From JACPPO01 sp965262505 (GTDB lineage: Bacteria; Acidobacteriota; Vicinamibacteria; Vicinamibacterales; UBA2999), in assembly GCA_965262505.1 (NCBI GenBank), contig CBDHFM010000030.1:4092001-4156000 (forward strand): a DNA stretch of 64,000 nucleotides. The letters are read 5' to 3'. The notes beneath the pieces were generated by a model that was given only the letters and a program-made list of their open reading frames with translations, ran no database searches and was not told the origin of the DNA. Position numbers and translations under genes: made by a program. Below are positions 40,011 through 49,415 of this stretch, in pieces; positions within the stretch are counted from its first letter, which is position 1, and every line of letters starts with the position of its first letter.

Positions 40011-40989
40011 AGACGTGGAACGACGCGAAACGGAGGATCTCACGTTCCGCCCAGTACCCGTCGTATTCGCCCGTCGCTCGCTCGAGGTAGGCGCCGTGCC
40101 CGCCGTGCGGCGTGATCACCACGGTGATGTTGGTGTTGCCGGTTAGTTCGGGACTGCCGAACGACGCGGGTGGTACAAACGGATCATCCTCGGACGCGAG
40201 AATGAGCGCGGGAACGCGGATTCGATCGATGACCCGTAGCGCACTCGCGCGGTAGTAGTAGTCCTCCGCATCCCGGAAGCCATGATGGGGCGCCGTGTAG
40301 GCCTCGTCGAATCGGCGGACGGTCCACAGGCCTCGCAACGCATCGAGCGCGAACGCGCCGGGAAACGCCGCGGCTTTCCGCCGCATCCGCGCCTTGAGGT
40401 TGCGCACGAAATTCCACTGGTAGACGACGTTCGTGCGGCGCTCCAGTGCATCCACGCACCGGGCCAGATCCAGCGTCGGTGACACCGCGCAGACGGCTTT
40501 GAGCGCGGCCGGCGCCGCGTCGCCCAGCTCGCCGGCCAGTTTCATCGCCAGGTTGCCACCCAGCGAGTAGCCGGCGATGACGACGGCGACGATACCGTCA
40601 CGCTCGATGAGCTCCCGCATGACGAACAGGGGATCGTGGGTCAAGCCCGAGTGATACAGGCCGCGGGACAGATGCTCGGTCTGGCCGCAGTTTCGCTGAT
40701 TCAGCCGCACCACATTCCAGCCGGCGGCCCAGGCCTTATCGGAGACGCCGCGCATGTAGTGGGCAAGACTGGATCCTTCCAGGCCGTGCAGCATCACTAT
40801 CGTCGGCCGGCCGGCCGGTGCGTCCTGCCAGTGGCAGTGCGCCAGCACGCGAGCGTCGGCGGCGACGTCAAAGTACCGCTCGACCGGAGCCGGCAGTCGC
40901 GGAAACCGGCGTGGCCGCGCCCACGCGTACAGCGTCTGCCTGTGGCCGCCCGTGACGAGCGGCCGGTACTCGGACGGCGTAAATGTCAT
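39937..40989 (-). CDS. YheT-family alpha/beta hydrolase
   Basis: The 350-residue protein has the family start (GHRQTLYA), oxyanion/lid block MLHGLEGSSLAHYMRG, NQRNCGQTEHLSRGLYHSG, nucleophile elbow GYSLGGN (Ser near residue 142), acid in LASEDDPFVP and His in PHGGHGAYLE. YheT/ABHD1-type hydrolases act on esters or lipids; the substrate is unknown. The C-terminal 24 residues lie over the end of the DUF72 gene, so the stop could have been acquired by extension. Confidence 0.9.
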   Translation of the reverse strand: MTFTPSEYRPLVTGGHRQTLYAWARPRRFPRLPAPVERYFDVAADARVLAHCHWQDAPAGRPTIVMLHGLEGSSLAHYMRGVSDKAWAAGWNVVRLNQRNCGQTEHLSRGLYHSGLTHDPLFVMRELIERDGIVAVVIAGYSLGGNLAMKLAGELGDAAPAALKAVCAVSPTLDLARCVDALERRTNVVYQWNFVRNLKARMRRKAAAFPGAFALDALRGLWTVRRFDEAYTAPHHGFRDAEDYYYRASALRVIDRIRVPALILASEDDPFVPPASFGSPELTGNTNITVVITPHGGHGAYLERATGEYDGYWAEREILRFASFHVSSDRARVSPSTDGRTQDPSLTLRA

Positions 40990-41016
40990 GCGGACATTTC
41001 AGCTTATCATCGCGCC

Positions 41017-41502
41017 ATGGAGCGAGACCTCGACTCGACGCTGCTGCATCTCACCAGAGTCCGTCTGCTACAGGATTACCCGGGACAGATCAACGCGTGT
41101 CTCGACGTGCTGAGTGACGACGAGATCTGGTGGAGGCCACATGAGCAGACGAACGCCGTGGCGAACCTGGTCCTGCACCTGTCGGGGTCGAACCGTTACT
41201 ACTTCGATCAGGTGATCCGTGGCCGCGACGTCGGACGCGACCGCGACGCAGAATTCGCGGCGCGAGACGGGTATCCGAAGGCGAGACTTCTCGAGGTCTG
41301 GCAGGAGGCGCTGCGCGTGACCGAGGACGTGCTGAACGGGCTCGACCCGTCGCGGCTGATGGAGACCACCGATCGCACAGGTAAGGTGACGACGTTCGCC
41401 CAGGTGCTCCTGCACGTGGCCCACCACAACGCCGTGCACGTGGGTCAGATCGCCTGGATTACCAAGATGCTCCATCCCGGGCCAGGTCGGCCTCGGTCAT
41501 GA
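41017..41502 (+). CDS. DinB-like four-helix protein (DUF1572 type)
   Basis: The 161-residue protein starts at ATG 41017. The block WWRPHEQTNAVANLVLHLSGSNRYYFDQVIRG and the C-terminal LLHVAHHNAVHVGQIAWI provide the three His of the DinB/YfiT metal site. These proteins are metal-dependent thiol or small-molecule transferases, or unknown. It converges with a second DinB-family gene five bases away. Confidence 0.85.
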   Translation: MERDLDSTLLHLTRVRLLQDYPGQINACLDVLSDDEIWWRPHEQTNAVANLVLHLSGSNRYYFDQVIRGRDVGRDRDAEFAARDGYPKARLLEVWQEALRVTEDVLNGLDPSRLMETTDRTGKVTTFAQVLLHVAHHNAVHVGQIAWITKMLHPGPGRPRS

Positions 41503-41507
41503 CGTAA

Positions 41508-42005
41508 TCAGAATGACGGCTCGTCGGCGCTCGGTCCGTAGATCGAGGGCACGGGCACATCCAGCAGGCGCAGATACACGCTGAGCTGGCCGCGATGATG
41601 AATCAGATGGCTCAGCACGAAGGAGCGCAGCACGTTCGCCTTCGGCATCGAGAAGATGGCCTTGCCCCCTCGCTTGAGGGTCCATGTCGCCATGAGCTCC
41701 CCGTCGGTCTTGCCGGCCAGCGCGGATCGGGTGGTGGCGACGTTCGTGTCGAAGGTGGCCATCAGCTCGGCTTTCGACGGCGGCGCGGCCGGAGGCTGGC
41801 TACCGGCGACATCGACCTCCGATTGCGTGAGCGTCTCCGTGCCCCAGGCTGGCAGCCCCGCCACGTGCGCGGCCAGGGCGCCAAGCGAAAACGATTTTGT
41901 GTGCGGCTTCCAGTCGAACTTGTCCTCGGGCACCCTCTCCAATACCTTCCGGGTCGTCGTCATCTCATGATCGAACTCGGGCAGGAGCACGTCAACGATC
42001 GGCAT
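41508..42005 (-). CDS. DinB family protein
   Basis: The 165-residue four-helix protein has LEFDHEM-type metal His near residue 13 (EFDHEMTTTRKVLE), KPHTKSFSLGALAAHVAGLP and SHLIHHRGQLSVYLRLLD, the three-His pattern of the DinB superfamily. In Gram-positive relatives some members use bacillithiol; a YtxJ homologue is encoded at 48977-49342. Convergent with the other DinB-like gene but not closely similar to it. Confidence 0.87.
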   Translation of the reverse strand: MPIVDVLLPEFDHEMTTTRKVLERVPEDKFDWKPHTKSFSLGALAAHVAGLPAWGTETLTQSEVDVAGSQPPAAPPSKAELMATFDTNVATTRSALAGKTDGELMATWTLKRGGKAIFSMPKANVLRSFVLSHLIHHRGQLSVYLRLLDVPVPSIYGPSADEPSF

Positions 42006-42094
42006 GTGGAACCTCCTCCATGAACCTGTGTGCTGATCTTAGTACACAAGAATGAGCCGCCGCCACGCTAGGCTGATGCGTGCTGTCGCGAAAA

Positions 42095-42856
42095 TTATCG
42101 ATGCTTCCTTGCGGCGGGCTTTCGCTCGGGGGCCTTCTTCGTGGTCGGCTCCGTGCGGACCGAACGACCTGAATCGCCGGACCGCATCTCGGTCGCCCGT
42201 GCAATGATCGTTTCGAACATCGCGCCCGCTTCGCCGCCTTTGGCCGGTCGATGGGACTGCCAGATGTCTGGATTGTCACGGGACAGAATGTCCGCGAAGT
42301 CGCTGTCGCTCTTGACGCTGAGCGGCGCGAATTCCGCGATGTCGACGTCGCCGGACCAGTCGTCACGGTGTTTGATGAGGAGCCAGGACCGATCGGCGCC
42401 GCCGGGCGACCACCGGGCTCCCTTCGTGCGCACCAGCACCCACGATCCTTTGAGCTTGTATCCGTCAAGCGTGAACTTGAGGTCCCCTTTCCTCAACGCC
42501 GCATCCGTATCGTCAACGTCCGGCGTCCACGTGCCGCGGTCCCACAGCATCACGATGCCCGCGCCGTAGCCCGACGGAATCACCCCCTCGAACTCACCGT
42601 ATTCGAGCGGATGATCTTCGACGTGCATGGCCAGCCGTTTGATCGCCGGGTCGAGCGACGGCCCCTTGGGGACCGCCCACGACCACAACACGCCTTCGTG
42701 CTCGAGACGGAAGTCGTAGTGCAGATGGCTGGCGAGGTGCTTTTGGACACAAAAGAATCGGGGCGTCGGGCCGGCAGCGGATCGACGCGGTTTCGCGCCG
42801 GCCGGTTCGGGCGACTTCGTGAAGTCACGCTTCCGTGTGTAGTCTTCGAGAGTCAC
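42095..42856 (-). CDS. Stand-alone LigD-type 3-prime phosphoesterase
   Basis: The 253-residue protein matches the phosphoesterase (PE) domain of LigD, which trims 3-prime ends during non-homologous end joining. Core blocks: FFCVQKHLASHLHYDFRLEHEGVL (metal His), WAVPKGPSLDP, AMHVEDHPLEYGEFEGVIP (His/Glu), GYGAGIVMLWDRGTW and SWLLIKHRD. No ligase or polymerase domain is fused, and Ku is not in this window. The C-terminal 40 residues are basic. It ends just before the peptide transporter gene on the same strand. Confidence 0.88.
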   Translation of the reverse strand: MTLEDYTRKRDFTKSPEPAGAKPRRSAAGPTPRFFCVQKHLASHLHYDFRLEHEGVLWSWAVPKGPSLDPAIKRLAMHVEDHPLEYGEFEGVIPSGYGAGIVMLWDRGTWTPDVDDTDAALRKGDLKFTLDGYKLKGSWVLVRTKGARWSPGGADRSWLLIKHRDDWSGDVDIAEFAPLSVKSDSDFADILSRDNPDIWQSHRPAKGGEAGAMFETIIARATEMRSGDSGRSVRTEPTTKKAPERKPAARKHR

Positions 42857-42859
42857 GTC

Positions 42860-44365
<1,506 letters not shown>

Positions 44366-44402
44366 GGCCTCAGAGAATAATCTTTTTCCGTACAATGGTG
44401 CG

Positions 44403-45794
44403 ATGCGGGCGCTGCTGATTTCGACCTACGACCTTGGCCGGCAGCCGTTCGGCCTGGCCTCGCCCGCCGCGTGGCTCCGGGCGGCCGGCGTTGACGTCGA
44501 CTGCGCCGACACGTCGCGCACGCCGCTCGAGGACCGCCAGATCGCCGCGGCAACGCTCATCGCGTTCTACCTGCCGATGCACACGGCGACCAGGCTCGCC
44601 GTACCGCTCATCGACCGGGCACGGCGCGTCAACCCGTCGGCGCGGCTGTGCGCCTACGGGCTGTACGCGCCGCTCAACGCGCAATGGCTGCGCGAGCGGG
44701 GTGTCACCGAGATCCTCGGACCCGAGGCGGAAGCGGAGCTCGTCGGTCTCGTCGACGCCCGCAGTCCGAAGCCCGAAGCCCGGGGCGCGGAGCCTACGGC
44801 CCATGGCCCACGGTCTGAAGCCGGGAGCCTTCCCAGACTCCGCTTCATCACGCCCGACCGTGCAGGACTTCCAGCGCTGGAGCACTACGCCTCGCTGCGG
44901 ATGCCGGATGGCAGCCGGCGAGTCGTGGGAAGCACCGACGCGACTCGCGGCTGTAAGCATCTCTGCCGCCACTGCCCGATCGTCCCGGTCTATCAGGGGC
45001 AGTTCCGCGCGGTGCCCCTCGATGTCGTCATGGAAGACGTTCGGTCCCAGGTCGCCGCCGGGGCGCAGCACATTTCATTCGGCGATCCGGACTTCTTGAA
45101 CGGGCCGACCCACGCGCGCCATCTCGTCGAGCGCTTTCGTGGTGAATGTCCGGACATCTCGTACGACGTGACGATCAAGATTGAGCATCTCCTCAAACAT
45201 GCGGACATGGTTCCGGTGCTGCGCGACACCGGATGCCTCTTCATCACCAGCGCCGTCGAAGCGATAGACGACTTCGTGCTCGAGCAGCTGATGAAGGGGC
45301 ATACGCGGCGCGACTTCATCAACGTTGCCGCGTTGTGCCGGGACGCCGGGGTGACGCTGGTGCCCACGTTCGTGCCCTTCACGCCGTGGACGACCCTCGC
45401 GGGATACGTCGAACTCCTGGATCTGCTGGAGGAGTTGGATCTCGTCGAGCAGGTGGCGCCGATCCAGCTCGCCATCCGATTGCTGGTGACGTCCGGATCG
45501 CCGCTGCTGGATCTGCCCGATGTCCGCGGGGTCGCGTCGGCCTTCGATCCCGCTTCCCTGACCTGGCCCTGGCGTCATCGCGATGCGGGCGTTGACGCGT
45601 TGCAGACCGCGGTGATGCAGCTGGTCGGCAGCGCGTCCGGGTCGCCGCGCGCGCAGGTCTTCGCGGCGATCGTGGCGCTCGCGCGGGAGCACGCGCGGCT
45701 GCCGCCGAAACGCAGCAGGGTCACGAGGGGAATACCTGTGCCCTGTGTCAGCGAGCCGTGGTACTGCTGTGCCGAACCGATGGAGAGCCTGTGA
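44403..45794 (+). CDS. CUAEP/CCAEP-tail radical SAM protein
   Basis: The 463-residue protein has an N-terminal B12-binding-like Rossmann region (RALLISTYDLGRQP; residues 1-115), a low-complexity linker (about 118-145), and a radical SAM domain with the cluster motif CKHLCRHC (Cys184, Cys188, Cys191) and GDPDFLNGP. The tail PWYCCAEPMESL ends the protein with CCAEP (Cys455-Cys456). I recognise this from the CUAEP/CCAEP-tail radical SAM family, whose other members have selenocysteine at the second position. The product is unknown. It overlaps the ATP-grasp gene by four bases (GTGA). Confidence 0.85.
   Translation: MRALLISTYDLGRQPFGLASPAAWLRAAGVDVDCADTSRTPLEDRQIAAATLIAFYLPMHTATRLAVPLIDRARRVNPSARLCAYGLYAPLNAQWLRERGVTEILGPEAEAELVGLVDARSPKPEARGAEPTAHGPRSEAGSLPRLRFITPDRAGLPALEHYASLRMPDGSRRVVGSTDATRGCKHLCRHCPIVPVYQGQFRAVPLDVVMEDVRSQVAAGAQHISFGDPDFLNGPTHARHLVERFRGECPDISYDVTIKIEHLLKHADMVPVLRDTGCLFITSAVEAIDDFVLEQLMKGHTRRDFINVAALCRDAGVTLVPTFVPFTPWTTLAGYVELLDLLEELDLVEQVAPIQLAIRLLVTSGSPLLDLPDVRGVASAFDPASLTWPWRHRDAGVDALQTAVMQLVGSASGSPRAQVFAAIVALAREHARLPPKRSRVTRGIPVPCVSEPWYCCAEPMESL
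44760..44830. repeat. Low-complexity insertion in the radical SAM gene
   Basis: CCGAAGCCCGAAGCC direct repeats and GGCC-CAT-GGCC encode the Pro/Ala/Glu linker between the two domains. The motifs resemble the CTTCGG-rich spacers around clpX and lon. Confidence 0.45.
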
Positions 45795-47092
45795 GGCGCG
45801 TTCTGCTGGTTGCGACGACGACCGGCTATCAGATTCGATCGTTCGGCGAGGCGGCCAGGAAACTCGGCGTCCGTCTCGTCTTCGCCAGCGACCGGTGCGA
45901 TCAACTGGAGGATCCCTGGTGGGACCAGGCGATTCCTGTGCGCTTCCAGGAAGAGGCGCGCTCGGTCGACGCCGTGGTCGCGGCGTGCGGGGACGCGCCG
46001 CCTCACGGGATCGTGGCGGTCGGTGACCGACCGGCGGTGCTGGCTGCACGACTGGCGGGCGCGTTCGGCCTCGCCGGCCATCCACCCGAGGCTGCCGCGG
46101 CCTGTCGAAACAAGCTCGCCACCCGCCAGGCGCTGCACGCCGCCGGACTGCCGACGCCCTGGTTCGTTTCCGTGCCGGTTGAGGGCGACGCCGAGCGCAT
46201 GGCCGTCCGCGTCGAGTATCCGGCGGTGGTCAAACCGCTGGCGCTGTCTGGCAGCCGAGGCGTGATGCGCGTCGACAATGCCGTCGACCTCGGCGCCGCC
46301 TTCGATCGCCTGCGCCGTCTGCTCGGGACGCGGGATGTACGCATCGAGCGGGACAAGGCCCACGGGTGGGCGCTTGTCGAGGGGTTCATTCCGGGCGCCG
46401 AGTACGCGATCGAAGGCCTGCTGGACCACGGGCGGCTGCGACTGCTGGCCATTTGTGACAAGCCCGATCCGCTCGACGGGCCGTTCTTCGAGGAGACGAT
46501 CTATCGCGCGCCGTCAGTGGCACCGCCCGAGATCCAGCAGCGGATTGCGGAGGCCGTCGCGGCGGCGACTGCGGCCCTCGGCCTGCACCATGGGCCGGTG
46601 CATGCGGAGTGTCGCGTCTCCGGTGACAGGGTCTACGTGCTCGAAGTCGCGGCCCGGCCGATTGGAGGCCTCTGTTCGCGCGCCTTGCGTTTTCGATTCG
46701 AAGACCTGGAGGCCTCCGGCGGAACCGCCACAGCGGAGTCGTTCACTGTGGCGTCGCTCGAGGAGGTGCTGCTGCGCCACGCGCTGGGCGAGGATGTCTC
46801 GCCCTACGTACGCGAGCGGGCCGCATCGGGGGTGATGATGATCCCGATCCCGAAACGCGGCGTGTACCGGCGGGTCGGTGGTCTGGATGAGGCGACAGGT
46901 GTGGCTGGTATCGAAGACGTCCAGATCACGGCCAAGCCCGACGCGATGCTCGTGCCGTTGCCGGAAGGAAAAAGCTATCTGGGGTTCATCTTCGCACGCG
47001 CGGCCGCACCCTGTGCGGTGGACCAGGCGCTGCGCGACGCCCACGCGCGACTGCACTTCGCGATTGACCGCGAGGTGGTGGTGGCTATGTAG
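45791..47092 (+). CDS. ATP-grasp ligase partner of the CCAEP radical SAM protein
   Basis: The 433-residue protein starts at GTG inside the stop of the radical SAM gene. ATP-grasp blocks: CRNKLATRQALHAAGLPTP, VVKPLALSGSRGVMRVD, LVEGFIPGAEYAIEGL, GPVHAECRVSGDRVYVLEVAARPIGG. The fold is the carbamoyl-phosphate-synthase/PurK type, which joins a carboxylate to an amine or thiol through an acyl phosphate. Extended C-terminus of about 130 residues. Coupling to the radical SAM gene implies a shared pathway, perhaps a peptide or amino-acid-derived product; this is inference. Confidence 0.88.
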   Translation: MRRVLLVATTTGYQIRSFGEAARKLGVRLVFASDRCDQLEDPWWDQAIPVRFQEEARSVDAVVAACGDAPPHGIVAVGDRPAVLAARLAGAFGLAGHPPEAAAACRNKLATRQALHAAGLPTPWFVSVPVEGDAERMAVRVEYPAVVKPLALSGSRGVMRVDNAVDLGAAFDRLRRLLGTRDVRIERDKAHGWALVEGFIPGAEYAIEGLLDHGRLRLLAICDKPDPLDGPFFEETIYRAPSVAPPEIQQRIAEAVAAATAALGLHHGPVHAECRVSGDRVYVLEVAARPIGGLCSRALRFRFEDLEASGGTATAESFTVASLEEVLLRHALGEDVSPYVRERAASGVMMIPIPKRGVYRRVGGLDEATGVAGIEDVQITAKPDAMLVPLPEGKSYLGFIFARAAAPCAVDQALRDAHARLHFAIDREVVVAM

Positions 47093-47148
47093 CGGTGGCT
47101 ACGTAGCTGTGTCTGCGCAGGGGGAGTTGGAGCCTGGACAGGCTACTT

Positions 47149-47475
47149 CTATTTTGCCTGCTCCGGCACGTAGCCAGGCGGCAACGCGGCGCCCTCGCCG
47201 AAGAAGAACTCCTCCATCTGCTTCGCGATGAGTTCCTGCGCCTCCTTCTGCCACGGCATCAGGCGGTACTCGTTGAGGATCATCTTCATGCGCTCTTCCC
47301 AGAGCTTCCACGCGTCGGTGGACACCTGTTCGTAGACGCGCTTCCCGAGCTCGCCGGGCCACGGCGCCTTGGCGAGCCCCGGCAATTCCTTCTGGAACTT
47401 CACGCACTGCACGGTGCGGCCGCCCTTGCCGCCGCCGGGTGCCGCGTTCGGTGGTGTCGGAGCGCCGTCGTTCAT
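47149..47475 (-). CDS. YggX-like Fe(2+)-trafficking protein
   Basis: YggX-family proteins protect Fe-S clusters against oxidative damage. The core VQCVKFQKELPGL, PWPGELGKRVYEQVSTDAWKLWEERMKMILNEYRL and FFFGEGAALPPGYVPEQ match in order, including the single conserved Cys. The protein (108 residues from ATG 47475) has a short Pro/Gly N-terminal extension. It is followed on the same strand side by ispG (an Fe-S enzyme) upstream by 31 bases. Confidence 0.9.
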   Translation of the reverse strand: MNDGAPTPPNAAPGGGKGGRTVQCVKFQKELPGLAKAPWPGELGKRVYEQVSTDAWKLWEERMKMILNEYRLMPWQKEAQELIAKQMEEFFFGEGAALPPGYVPEQAK

Positions 47476-47505
47476 AGCTCGATAGTAACTCAACCGCGAC
47501 CTGAC

Positions 47506-48750
47506 TCATCCGCGATTCTGATCCGCGCGGGCGGGGTAGTGCGACTTTACGTAGTTCTCCAGGAGGCTGCGGAAGCCTTCCGCGAGCTCGTCGTAGGTGC
47601 CTCGCATCGTCGTGAAGTGCTCGCCGTCGATGTAGACAGGACAGTTCGGCGCTTCGCCGGTGCCGGGCAGGCTGATGCCGATGTTGGCGGCCTTCGATTC
47701 GCCAGGGCCGTTGACGACACAACCCATGACGGCAAGGGTGAGGGTCTCGACCCCTTCGTGCTTCCGTTTCCAGTCAGGCATCCGTTCGCGGATGTAGTCC
47801 TGCGTTCGCTCGGCCAGCTCCTGGAACGTCGAGCTCGTCGTCCGCCCACAGCCGGGGCACGCCGTGACGCTGGGCGAGAACGACCGCAGCCCCAGCGCCT
47901 GCAGCACTTCGCACGCGGCGTAGACCTCTTCGCGCCGATCGCCGCCTGGTTTCGGCGTGAGCGACACGCGGATGGTGTCGCCGATGCCCTCGTTGAGCAG
48001 GATTCCCATGGCGGAGGCAGACCAGACCAGGCCCTTCAGCCCCATGCCGGCTTCGGTGAGGCCCAGGTGCAGCGGCTGTTCCGTCTTGCGCGCCAGGTCA
48101 CGGTACACCGCGATCAGGTCGCGAGGGCGCGAGACCTTGCACGAGATGATGATCTGTTCCTGCCGGAGTCCCGCCTCGAGCGCGAGTTCGGTCGACTCGA
48201 CGGCCGAGATCACCATGCACTCGTTGAGAATCTCTTCCGAGGCGCGGCCCAGTTCGCGGTCGGTGTTCTCCTGCATCTTGGCGACCACCAGGTCCTGGTT
48301 GAGCGACCCGCCGTTGACGCCGATGCGGACCGGCTTGTCACGATCGACGGCCACCTTGCAGATCGTGGCGAAACGCTCGTCGCGGCGCGCGCCGGTGCCG
48401 ACGTTGCCGGGATTGATGCGGTACTTGTCGAGCGCCGCCGCGCATTCCGGGAAGCGCGTCAGCAGCAGGTGGCCGTTGTAGTGGAAGTCGCCGATGAGCG
48501 GCGCCTGGCAGCCGGCATCGAGCATCCGGCGTTTGATCTCCGGGACGGCGGCGGCCGCCTCAGGCACGTTGACCGTGACGCGGACGAGCTCCGACCCCGC
48601 TTCCGCCAGCTCGATGCACTGCCGCGCGGTGGCGGCGGCGTCCACCGTATCGGTCATCGTCATCGACTGGACGGCGACCGGTGCGCCCCCGCCAATCTGA
48701 AGGTGCCCGACGCGCACGCCGATCGTCCGGTGTAGCCTGACGGCCTCCAT
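47506..48750 (-). CDS. ispG: 4-hydroxy-3-methylbut-2-enyl diphosphate synthase (IspG/GcpE)
   Basis: IspG makes HMBPP from MEcPP in the MEP isoprenoid pathway using a [4Fe-4S] cluster and flavodoxin or ferredoxin. The N-terminal TIM barrel has VAVQSMTMTDTVDAAAT, RINPGNVG and RIGVNGGSLNQDL. The C-terminal cluster ligands are CPGCGRTTS (two Cys) and AVMGCVVNGPGESK with the third Cys, then Glu. The 414 residues are normal for the short form. ATG at 48750 gives the expected start. Confidence 0.97.
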   Translation of the reverse strand: MEAVRLHRTIGVRVGHLQIGGGAPVAVQSMTMTDTVDAAATARQCIELAEAGSELVRVTVNVPEAAAAVPEIKRRMLDAGCQAPLIGDFHYNGHLLLTRFPECAAALDKYRINPGNVGTGARRDERFATICKVAVDRDKPVRIGVNGGSLNQDLVVAKMQENTDRELGRASEEILNECMVISAVESTELALEAGLRQEQIIISCKVSRPRDLIAVYRDLARKTEQPLHLGLTEAGMGLKGLVWSASAMGILLNEGIGDTIRVSLTPKPGGDRREEVYAACEVLQALGLRSFSPSVTACPGCGRTTSSTFQELAERTQDYIRERMPDWKRKHEGVETLTLAVMGCVVNGPGESKAANIGISLPGTGEAPNCPVYIDGEHFTTMRGTYDELAEGFRSLLENYVKSHYPARADQNRG

Positions 48751-48777
48751 GACTGCTCAATGATACCGTGTCGACTG

Positions 48778-48954
48778 ATGACCGACGCTACGCGACAAAC
48801 GCTGACGTGCGGGTGCCAGGTCGACACCGCGCGAGATTTCCTCGGGCGAGTCGTCGGCACGATCGCCGGCAAGGGTGATGACTGTCCGGATGCGCGGCAT
48901 GTGCCAGGACAGGTCATCGTGATGCCGGGCCGCGAGAACGCGAGGCCCGAATAA
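48778..48954 (+). CDS. Small CGC-motif protein of unknown function
   Basis: The 58-codon gene starts divergently from ispG. It contains LTCGCQVDTARDFLGRVVG and DDCPDARHVPGQVIV, a CGC pair plus a later Cys and His. The layout parallels the small protein at 36467-36691 (LACGCQ ... GHCVMPLHVRNLPV). It is too short for the fold to be named. It may bind metal. Confidence 0.5.
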   Translation: MTDATRQTLTCGCQVDTARDFLGRVVGTIAGKGDDCPDARHVPGQVIVMPGRENARPE

Positions 48955-48976
48955 CGGCGGATGCTGGGCTACGCTG

Positions 48977-49342
48977 TTACTGCGCCGTCGGCTGGGAACG
49001 GCTGATCGCGTCTTCCACGGCGGCGGCCGTGACACGAAAGTGCGACGCGCTCCAGACCACGCGTCCATCACGGACGAGCAGCGCCTGCGGCGTTTCGTGC
49101 CGGACGCCCAGCTTCCGCGCGATCGCGTTCGAGACGTCGCGGTGGGTTTGAACGGTGACCATCGCGTAGGTCGCGTCCGCCGGGCTTTCGTCCAGGTGGG
49201 CGACCAGTTCGTCGAGTGCCTGGGCGCTCGTGCCGCACGTATTGCTGTACTTGAAGAGTAGCAGAGGCCGGTCGCTGGACGCGGCCAGCATCCGGTCGAG
49301 CTCATCGAGCCCTTCGAGCGAGGTCAGCTCAGGATGCATCAT
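48977..49342 (-). CDS. ytxJ: YtxJ-like monothiol thioredoxin-fold protein
   Basis: The 121-residue protein matches bacillithiol-system YtxJ: LLLFKYSNTCGTSAQALDEL (single active Cys at about residue 36), YAMVTVQTHRDVSNAIARKLGVRHETPQALLV and VVWSASHFRVTAAAVEDAI. In Bacillus the family belongs to bacillithiol redox control. No bshABC gene is in this window, so use of bacillithiol here is unproven. Confidence 0.85.
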   Translation of the reverse strand: MMHPELTSLEGLDELDRMLAASSDRPLLLFKYSNTCGTSAQALDELVAHLDESPADATYAMVTVQTHRDVSNAIARKLGVRHETPQALLVRDGRVVWSASHFRVTAAAVEDAISRSQPTAQ

Positions 49343-49415
49343 TAATAGTGTAGCAGGCGTCCCGCGCTGCCTCTCATCGGAAAATGTCGTTTAAGATGGT
49401 TGCGTCGGTGCTCCT

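Noticed and set aside
44383..44402. Leaderless promoter (TACAAT) directly before the radical SAM ATG
   Set aside because: A TACAAT box is there, but no matching -35 hexamer at proper distance; too weak to annotate.
45749..45778. Selenocysteine insertion in the CCAEP radical SAM tail
   Set aside because: Both positions are ordinary Cys codons; no in-frame TGA, so no SECIS is needed.
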